DNA of 10,737 bases from an uncultured Campylobacter sp. (GTDB taxonomy: Bacteria > Campylobacterota > Campylobacteria > Campylobacterales > Campylobacteraceae). The stretch's first letter is position 1, and every line of letters starts with the position of its first letter. The DNA is taken from positions 1-10,737 of the forward strand of contig NZ_CALKTT010000051.1 in the NCBI RefSeq assembly GCF_937997535.1, written 5' to 3'. The position numbers and the translations under genes were made by a program. Positions 6,209 through 10,737 of the stretch are shown one piece after another. The notes beneath the pieces were generated by a model. The model did no database searches, had not been told where the DNA came from, and saw only the letters and a program-made list of their open reading frames with translations.

Positions 6209-7903
6209 ATGAAAAAAATTCTATTACTAATGTTTTTATCGGTTGCCGCGTTTGCGGTAGATGACGCGACGAGGCAGCATAATGCCGAGCTTTTCGGTAT
6301 CTGGACGCTGGTGCCGCCCGTCGTGGCGATCGCGCTTGCCTTTATCACCAAAGAGGTGATCCTGTCGCTTTTCATCGGCGTTTTTAGCGGCACTTATATG
6401 CTCGCCGTCGTTAACGACAATCCGATCTCCGCGCTTGTGGGCAGCTTTACCGATCTGGTCGCGCGCGTGGTGGGCTCGATGGCCAGTAAAGGCAACGCGG
6501 GCGTGCTTTTGCAGGTGCTTTGTATCGGTGGCGTAGTCGCGCTGATTAGCAGGACGGGCGGCACGAAAGCCGTGGCGCTTTGGATTAGCAAGCGCGCTAA
6601 AACGGGTATCTCGGCGCAAATTTCAACGTGGGTTATGGGTCTTTTCGTATTTTTTGACGACTACGCAAACGCACTGATCGTAGGCCCAGTCATGAGGCCG
6701 ATCACCGATAAATTTAGAGTTAGCCGCGAAAAGCTCGCCTTTATCATCGACGCTACCGCCGCACCGATTGCGGGCATCGCGCTAATTTCTACCTGGGTAG
6801 GGCTCGAAGTCTCTTTGATAAGAGCGGGATATGATCAGATCGGCGTACAAAACGTAAACGCCTTCTCGATCTTCGTGCAAACCATGCCGTATCGCTTCTA
6901 CAATCTTTTTATGCTTGCTTTCGTAGTTTACGTGGCGTTCATGCGCAGGGATTTCGGGCCGATGCTCTCTGCCGAAAGGCGCGCAGCGACCGGCGAAATC
7001 CACTCTAAAAATTCTAACATCGCCGAGCTCGAAGATAAAACGTTAGAGCCCAAAGATGGGATCAAGCCGCAAGCTTCAAACGCCGTTATCCCGCTTATAG
7101 TGCTAATCTGCGGCGCATTTGCGAGCTTTTATTTTAGCGGGCTAAGCAAACTTGAAGGCGATGCTCTCGCAGCCGCAAAAGCCGCTCCGCTAAGCTTTGC
7201 GACGCTTCAGGCGACGTTCGGCAACGCAAACTCGTCGGTCGCGCTTTTTCAAGCGGCGCTTCTTGCTACGGTCGTGTCTATATTTATGAGCGTTTACCGC
7301 AAAATTTTTGACATCAGAGAGGCGATCTCTACGTGGATCAAGGGGTGGAAGACGATGATCGTCACGATCGTGATCCTGTTGCTTGCCTGGTCGCTCAGCT
7401 CTGTCATCAAGGAGCTCGGCACGTCGCGCTATCTAGTCGATATGCTAAGCCAAAATACGCCGAAATTCTTGCTTCCGGTAGCGATTTTCGTGCTGGGCTC
7501 GTTCATTAGCTTTTCGACGGGTACGAGCTACGGCACGATGGGAATTTTGATGCCGCTAGCCATACCTTTGGCAAACGCCGTAGGGCTTCATTACGGGCTT
7601 TCGGGCGATGCGCTTCACGCCTATATGATCGTAAATATCTCGGGTGTGCTAACCGGCGCGATTTTCGGCGATCATTGCTCGCCGATTTCGGATACGACGA
7701 TCCTTTCGTCGATGGGCGCGGGCTGTGATCATATCGAGCACGTAAAGACGCAGATGCCTTACGCTCTATCCGTCGGCGCGGTCGCCACCGTAGTGGGTTA
7801 TCTGCCCGTAGCGCTAGGACTTAGCGTCTGGATCGCGCTACCGATGGGGCTTGCCGTTACGTGGGCTCTCGTGCGGTTCGCAGGTAAAAAGATAGAGGAG
7901 TAG
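6209..7903 (+). CDS. NhaC-type Na+/H+ antiporter family protein
   Basis: A 564-residue inner-membrane carrier of the NhaC/Na_H_antiporter family, which exchanges sodium for protons or, in some members, organic acids or amino acids. About eleven or twelve hydrophobic segments run through it, broken by a hydrophilic loop at roughly 250-290. Family signatures are F-F-D-D-Y-A-N-A-L-I-V-G-P at 148-160, DATAAPIAGIALISTW at 181-196 and G-D-H-C-S-P-I-S-D-T-T at 487-497 followed by HVKTQMPYA. The first 17 residues (MKKILLLMFLSVAAFAV) resemble a Sec signal peptide ahead of the first carrier helix. AAGGCGAG precedes the ATG. Cotranscription with the dehydrogenase might hint at an organic acid as substrate, but sodium exchange is the default; the sequence does not decide. 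Confidence 0.88.
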   Translation: MKKILLLMFLSVAAFAVDDATRQHNAELFGIWTLVPPVVAIALAFITKEVILSLFIGVFSGTYMLAVVNDNPISALVGSFTDLVARVVGSMASKGNAGVLLQVLCIGGVVALISRTGGTKAVALWISKRAKTGISAQISTWVMGLFVFFDDYANALIVGPVMRPITDKFRVSREKLAFIIDATAAPIAGIALISTWVGLEVSLIRAGYDQIGVQNVNAFSIFVQTMPYRFYNLFMLAFVVYVAFMRRDFGPMLSAERRAATGEIHSKNSNIAELEDKTLEPKDGIKPQASNAVIPLIVLICGAFASFYFSGLSKLEGDALAAAKAAPLSFATLQATFGNANSSVALFQAALLATVVSIFMSVYRKIFDIREAISTWIKGWKTMIVTIVILLLAWSLSSVIKELGTSRYLVDMLSQNTPKFLLPVAIFVLGSFISFSTGTSYGTMGILMPLAIPLANAVGLHYGLSGDALHAYMIVNISGVLTGAIFGDHCSPISDTTILSSMGAGCDHIEHVKTQMPYALSVGAVATVVGYLPVALGLSVWIALPMGLAVTWALVRFAGKKIEE

Positions 7904-7908
7904 CTCTC

Positions 7909-7929
7909 GCAAATTTTAAATTTGCTTTT
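7909..7929 (+). terminator. Weak terminator after the antiporter gene
   Basis: GCAAATT (7909-7915), TTA loop, AATTTGC (7919-7925), then TTTT. It begins 6 bases after the stop codon, which supports a terminator, but the stem is AT-rich and the T run short. Confidence 0.4.
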
Positions 7930-7936
7930 AAATTTT

Positions 7937-7998
7937 GAATTCCGCAGCGATGCGGAATTCTGTCCGGCGGAATTTTGCTTTATCCCGCAGAATTCCGC
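7937..7998. repeat. Cluster of GCGGAATT words in both orientations, with a perfect hairpin
   Basis: GAATTCCGCA (7937-7946) and TGCGGAATTC (7951-7960) form a perfect 10-bp stem with a GCGA loop. GCGGAATT recurs at 7967-7974 and GAATTCCGC at 7990-7998, so alternative stems are possible. No T run follows. It resembles an intergenic repeat of the REP kind; the related AAAATTCCGCATCG occurs near 1152. Confidence 0.55.
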
Positions 7999-8138
7999 TC
8001 TGTAAAATTCCGTCGCGCGGATAAAATTTTAAAGCGAAATTTCAAAACGCGCGGGCAAATTTTAAAAGCCAAATTTAACTAGCCGCATTAAAACGGTGTG
8101 TGCGCCTACAATTTAAAATTTTCAAAGTAAACGGATAG

Positions 8139-8144
8139 TAGAAT
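8139..8144 (+). promoter_or_regulatory. Possible -10 box of the phase-variable lipoprotein gene
   Basis: TAGAAT, with AT-rich DNA upstream, 29 bases before the ATG at 8174; this would give a leader of about 23 bases ending in AAGGAGAATGAA. One mismatch to TATAAT and no -35. Confidence 0.35.
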
Positions 8145-8173
8145 ACCGATAAATTTCAAACAAGGAGAATGAA

Positions 8174-8573
8174 ATGAAAAATCCTAAGATGTTCCTCTGG
8201 GGGGGGGGTGTTAGCTGCTTTATTAGTTGGTTGTGGTGACGATACCGAGGTAAAGACCAAGGAATATTACGACATTCATCTAAATGAGGCTAAAGAGGTT
8301 TACGCAAAGTGTGATTTTAATACCCTTAAAGATGGAAGCAACTCCTATAAAAATTGCGTGAATGCCAAAGAATCGGTCAGTGATATAAAAGTTATGACGG
8401 TAGAATACTATGAAAAGCATATAGAGGAAGCTAAAGAGGTAGAAAAGAATTGTGATTGGGATAAGATAGAGGAAGGTAGTAAAATGCACAAGAATTGTGA
8501 AAATGCGAAGAAGGCGCGAGAAATGTATGATGACAAAGAGGGGTTAAGACAGATAACTAGAGGGCGGAATTAA
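8174..8573 (+). CDS. Phase-variable EexN-like lipoprotein, OFF frame as given
   Basis: AAGGAGA 7 bases upstream sets the start at ATG 8174. Translation runs MKNPKMFLW into ten G (8199-8208) and then hits TGA at 8237-8239 after 21 residues. Removing one G, or adding two, gives a continuous 132-residue protein: MKNPKMFLWGGVLAALLVGC, a complete lipoprotein signal peptide with lipobox L-V-G-C and acylated C20, then a hydrophilic mature part ending at 8573. With eleven G it stops at TAG after 13 residues. The mature part is two homologous units (residues 28-67 and 75-114, nine-G numbering), each T-x-E-Y-Y...H..EAKEV...C-D...K-N-C-x-N-A-K with cysteines 15 apart. This resembles EexN-family entry-exclusion lipoproteins, which block conjugative transfer into a cell that already has the plasmid. 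No conjugation gene is nearby, so an exclusion role is inference. A sequencing error in the G run is the alternative. Codons are more AT-rich than in ydfG or murI. Confidence 0.8.
8199..8208 (+). repeat. Poly-G tract of ten, slippage switch
   Basis: Ten consecutive G inside the signal peptide codons. Tracts of about 8-11 G undergo slipped-strand mispairing and switch surface genes in Campylobacter jejuni. Here nine or twelve G would be ON; ten and eleven are OFF. Confidence 0.85.
8256..8516 (+). repeat. Tandem duplication coding two EexN-like units
   Basis: Codons 8256-8375 and 8397-8516 encode two 40-residue copies of the same unit, 141 bp apart. Shared residues include T-x-E-Y-Y, H, EAKEV, C-D, G-S, K-N-C, N-A-K; about half the positions are identical. 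The single cysteine pair in each unit suggests one disulphide per unit. Confidence 0.75.
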
Positions 8574-8623
8574 AAAATCGTAGGCTTAGAGGATAAAAAG
8601 TTTTTCTCGGGGAGAAAATAAGA

Positions 8624-8648
8624 TTTTAATATTATTTCAATATTAAAA
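8624..8648. repeat. AT-only inverted repeat after the lipoprotein gene
   Basis: TTTTAATATT (8624-8633), loop ATTTC, AATATTAAAA (8639-8648): a perfect 10-bp stem without G or C. It lies about 50 bases after the lipoprotein stop and may aid termination in either direction, but its stability is low. Confidence 0.5.
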
Positions 8649-8681
8649 TTCCTCTTATGCTCTATGCGTAAAGCTCATTTT

Positions 8682-8714
8682 AACTTACTCTACACCGAAG
8701 GCGTGGAGTAAGTT
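8682..8714. repeat. Inverted repeat, imperfect long hairpin
   Basis: AACTTACTC (8682-8690) pairs with GAGTAAGTT (8706-8714); pairing continues inward as TAC/GTG (one wobble), then after one mismatch CC with GG, around a small GAA loop. No T run on either strand, so it is not a clear terminator. Confidence 0.55.
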
Positions 8715-9167
8715 CGCTCTACGCGGCTTAGAATTTTGCGGTATAAAATTCCTCCTGCGAAACGATACGGCGCGAAATTCTACTTTACGGATTTTAAAAT
8801 TTTAAAGTTTGCGAGATTTGGCTGCTGCAGAAAGGCTTGCGAGCTTTGCGGCGCCGCAGAATTTTATCATTTTAAAATTTACGCAGTGCGCTGGTCTAAA
8901 TTTCTCTCGGCGGCGGTTTGCACGCCGTGCTAAATTTAACTTCGCGCGCACTTTATCCGCTCTCTAGTCTAAATTTAAAATTTCAAATCCGCAGCGATAG
9001 TTCGTGCGACGCGAGGTAACTCCTAACATACGGTGATCTCGGCTTACGCTATTAAATTTGAAATGGTGGCGGTAATGACGGCATTTGTGCGTCAAATTTT
9101 AATTTTCGCGCGCCGGGTGGTAGCGAGACACCATTGCTCGCACGCCGTTGCGAAGCCACTTCTAAAT

Positions 9168-9351
9168 CGCCGAGCCGAGTTAAATTTTTGCGCGTTGAAA
9201 TTTTAGCCTATGCGGCGCGATTTACGAAACGGCGAAATTTTGAGTCTGCGCTGCGATTTATAGCGCATCAAAATTTTAACTTTCACGGCACGATCTGCGA
9301 TGCGCTAGAATTTTAATTTGCGTGGTGCGATCCGCGACGCGATAAAATTTC
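9168..9351. repeat. Degenerate 37-bp tandem array
   Basis: The word AAATTTT (or one-base variants) recurs at 9198, 9235, 9271, 9308 and 9345, spacings 37, 36, 37 and 37 bp. The intervening DNA is related too: the last two full units (9278-9314 and 9315-9351) agree at about 27 of 37 bases with mostly transition differences, and units two and three share GCGATTTA. The first unit is poorly conserved. A partial sixth unit may follow to about 9380. Confidence 0.5.
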
Positions 9352-9381
9352 AATCCGCGCTGCGGCGCACAGGCGCACCAT

Positions 9382-10584
9382 CTAGCTAATCCCTCGCATC
9401 GCATCAAGCCGCTTTAAAAATATCTCCACCTTGTGTAGTTGCGCCGCATCTAGCGCCCTGCTCGAGTAAAAATACTCCACGCTGTTGCCGTTTGGATAAT
9501 TCACTCGCGAAATACCCGCCTCTTCGCTTCGCGGCTCAAATTCTAAGGACAAATCCGCGCCGCCTCGAGAATAAAGCTTGAGCTGTGAATTCGCATCTAC
9601 GGCGCGTGGCGACATGCGGCATTTGTCTTCGTCGCACTGCTCTACGCCGTGAGCATCGCCTGCCGACCCTCCGCCGCTCTTGCCGCACTCTTCTGCATTA
9701 TTTTTGCCGACATAGCTTTCGTTGCCCCCTCCTGCGTCCTGCTCGCTGCGAGCGCTTTTATCGACCCCCTCGTCTTGCTTGCTCTTACCCTTTATGCTCT
9801 GTCCGCCGCCCGCGTCTCGTCCTTCTGCGTCAAATTTGCCGGCTTGCGCCGACGAATTCGTATCAAATTTTGCGCCGCTGCCCGCGTTAAATTTAACTGC
9901 ACGCGAGGGCAAATCCTCGATGCTAGCAAGCTTTAACCCTCTGCCCAGCTCGCTTGCAAGGCGATTTAGCGTGCCGTCTATGCCGTCGATGATGCGTACG
10001 TGAGACGGCAAAATTTCGCGCAAAACGTCCTTAAAATAGTTAAAATGCGTGCAACCAAGCACGAGCGAACCGAGGCGCTCAAGCTCAAATTTAGCTAGCT
10101 CCTCGCTCAGATACGCCCGAACCGCGGGTGAGTCAAACTCCAAATCCTGCGCAAACTTCACAAGGCGAGGTAGCGGCAGACTCCACGTCTCGCACTCTAG
10201 CCGCCCCACGAGGCGCGCGAGCTTTTCGCCGGCGATCGTTAGCGGCGTGGCGATGAGCAGCGTCGGGCGCGCGCCGAAGCTGTCCGCAGCGAGCTTGACG
10301 GCGGGCTCCATGCCGATGACGGGCACGCTAAATGCGCCGCGAAGCTCCGAGATGGCTGCGCTCGTGGCGGTGTTGCAAGCAACGACGACCGCGTCCGCGC
10401 CGCGCGAGACCAGAAACCCGACGGCATCGAGGCTTAGCCGCACGATCTCGGCTCTACTTTTCGTGCCGTAGGGGACGTGATCCTCGTCGGCAAAATACAA
10501 AAACTCCGCCCCGCTAAACCGCCGCAAAGCCTCGGCTAACACGCTTAGTCCGCCGATGCCCGAGTCAAAAAACGCTATTTTCAA
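9382..10584 (-). CDS. murI: Glutamate racemase with a large low-complexity insertion
   Basis: MurI interconverts L- and D-glutamate in the cytoplasm, supplying D-glutamate for peptidoglycan. The opening K-I-A-F-F-D-S-G-I-G-G-L-S-V (D7 and S8 bind substrate), VPYG at 37-40, the first catalytic cysteine C70 in A-C-N-T-A and the second, C178, in G-C-T-H-F are all present, so the enzyme should be active. It has 400 residues against about 255-270 for the family. The excess is a hydrophilic Gly/Ala/Ser/Asp/Glu/Lys/Asn stretch at roughly 222-332 (bases 9589-9921), placed between the second half-domain and the C-terminal segment (LKLYSRGG ... HKVEIFLKRL). The frame is intact across it. The start is TTG at 10584: no ATG lies between it and an upstream in-frame TAA, and the family motif begins at residue 2. 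The ribosome binding site is weak. A TATAAT lies 34-39 bases upstream. Confidence 0.92.
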   Translation of the reverse strand: MKIAFFDSGIGGLSVLAEALRRFSGAEFLYFADEDHVPYGTKSRAEIVRLSLDAVGFLVSRGADAVVVACNTATSAAISELRGAFSVPVIGMEPAVKLAADSFGARPTLLIATPLTIAGEKLARLVGRLECETWSLPLPRLVKFAQDLEFDSPAVRAYLSEELAKFELERLGSLVLGCTHFNYFKDVLREILPSHVRIIDGIDGTLNRLASELGRGLKLASIEDLPSRAVKFNAGSGAKFDTNSSAQAGKFDAEGRDAGGGQSIKGKSKQDEGVDKSARSEQDAGGGNESYVGKNNAEECGKSGGGSAGDAHGVEQCDEDKCRMSPRAVDANSQLKLYSRGGADLSLEFEPRSEEAGISRVNYPNGNSVEYFYSSRALDAAQLHKVEIFLKRLDAMRGIS

Positions 10585-10617
10585 ATCTTTAATCCAAAGT
10601 TAAATTTCAAAAAAGGG

Positions 10618-10623
10618 ATTATA
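10618..10623 (-). promoter_or_regulatory. Predicted -10 box of murI
   Basis: On the minus strand this reads TATAAT (in GAGCTATAATCCC), giving a start near 10611 and a leader of about 27 bases before the TTG start codon. The DNA upstream is AT-rich without a canonical -35. Confidence 0.6.
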
Positions 10624-10728
10624 GCTCAAATTTGCGCAAAATCTAAATTTAGACCGATTTAGCGGTTGCGGGGCCGGTAAATTCTCGCCGCCTCGTTAAA
10701 ATTCGCGGCAAATTTAATCAATTTTTTA

Positions 10729-10737
10729 GGGGGGGGG
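10729..10737. repeat. Poly-G tract at the right edge
   Basis: At least nine G run to the last base of the window after TTTTTTA. True length and context are unknown. Such tracts often end contigs because the length varies within a population. Confidence 0.6.

Larger units (their letters stand above)
8574..9381. other. Gene-free spacer of about 800 bp
   Basis: No gene is supported. Short open frames at 8736-8933 and 9134-9316 have no ribosome binding site and translate to residues typical of AAATTTTAAAATTT-rich spacer DNA. The stretch holds two hairpins (8624-8648 and 8682-8714) and a degenerate 37-bp tandem array near its right end. Neither flanking gene needs this length: murI has its promoter on the other side. 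Confidence 0.6.

Noticed and set aside
8208..8573. A complete 121-residue gene starting at GTG 8208
   Set aside because: That GTG uses the last G of the tract, has no ribosome binding site at the right distance and would lack the charged start of the signal peptide. The ATG at 8174 with AAGGAGA explains the locus better.
8736..8933. A plus-strand reading frame rich in Cys, Phe and Lys
   Set aside because: Its residues come from AAATTTTAAA-type spacer words, and no ribosome binding site precedes it; the same applies to 9134-9316.
9168..9351. A CRISPR array, suggested by the 37-bp period
   Set aside because: The units are diverged along their whole length; there is no conserved repeat alternating with unique spacers, and no cas gene is present.
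9585..10517. Several plus-strand reading frames opposite murI
   Set aside because: They are antisense shadows of a GC-rich gene with clear catalytic motifs on the minus strand.

Overview
The window looks like chromosomal DNA from a Campylobacter, probably one of the higher-GC oral or enteric species (C. gracilis, showae, rectus or curvus type). The evidence is a major outer membrane porin of the Campylobacter MOMP family, TATAAT -10 boxes with T-rich rather than canonical -35 regions, intergenic DNA packed with AAATTT/AAAATTTTA words, and homopolymeric G tracts. The species call is inference.

Layout. Positions 1-109 (minus) hold the probable 5' end of an EamA-type transporter that runs off the left edge. 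A small lipoprotein gene (253-639) and about 600 bp of gene-free DNA follow. At 1228-1434 there is a compact regulatory stretch: a promoter, a predicted ~58-nt small RNA with its own strong terminator, an 11-bp-period direct-repeat array, and the porin promoter and ribosome binding site. The porin (1435-2697) ends at a strong hairpin terminator. Next come a mono-haem c-type cytochrome and a DJ-1/PfpI protein (2773-3901, 10 bp apart), about 600 bp of probably decayed DNA, a minus-strand membrane protein (4508-5203), and divergently a YdfG-type dehydrogenase with an NhaC-type sodium/proton antiporter (5446-7903, 16 bp apart). A repeat-rich spacer leads to an EexN-like lipoprotein gene interrupted by a run of ten G (8174-8573). 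A further ~800 bp without a gene contains hairpins and a degenerate 37-bp tandem array. Glutamate racemase (murI, minus, 9382-10584) carries a large low-complexity insertion. The window ends inside a second G run.

Main points of interest. (1) The EexN-like lipoprotein is out of frame because its signal peptide codons contain ten G. Nine G would restore a textbook lipoprotein of 132 residues, so this looks like a phase-variable gene caught in the OFF state. Its mature part is two copies of one ~40-residue cysteine-paired unit resembling plasmid entry-exclusion lipoproteins, so slippage might switch susceptibility to conjugation or another surface trait (inference). (2) The predicted small RNA contains ten bases perfectly complementary to the porin ribosome binding site 170 bp downstream, suggesting control of porin translation. 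(3) MurI is about 130 residues longer than usual because of a Gly/Ser/Asp/Lys-rich insertion between the second catalytic cysteine and the C-terminal segment.

No rRNA, tRNA, CRISPR array, transposase or complete mobile element is visible. Family assignments are from recognised motifs; no database search was run.
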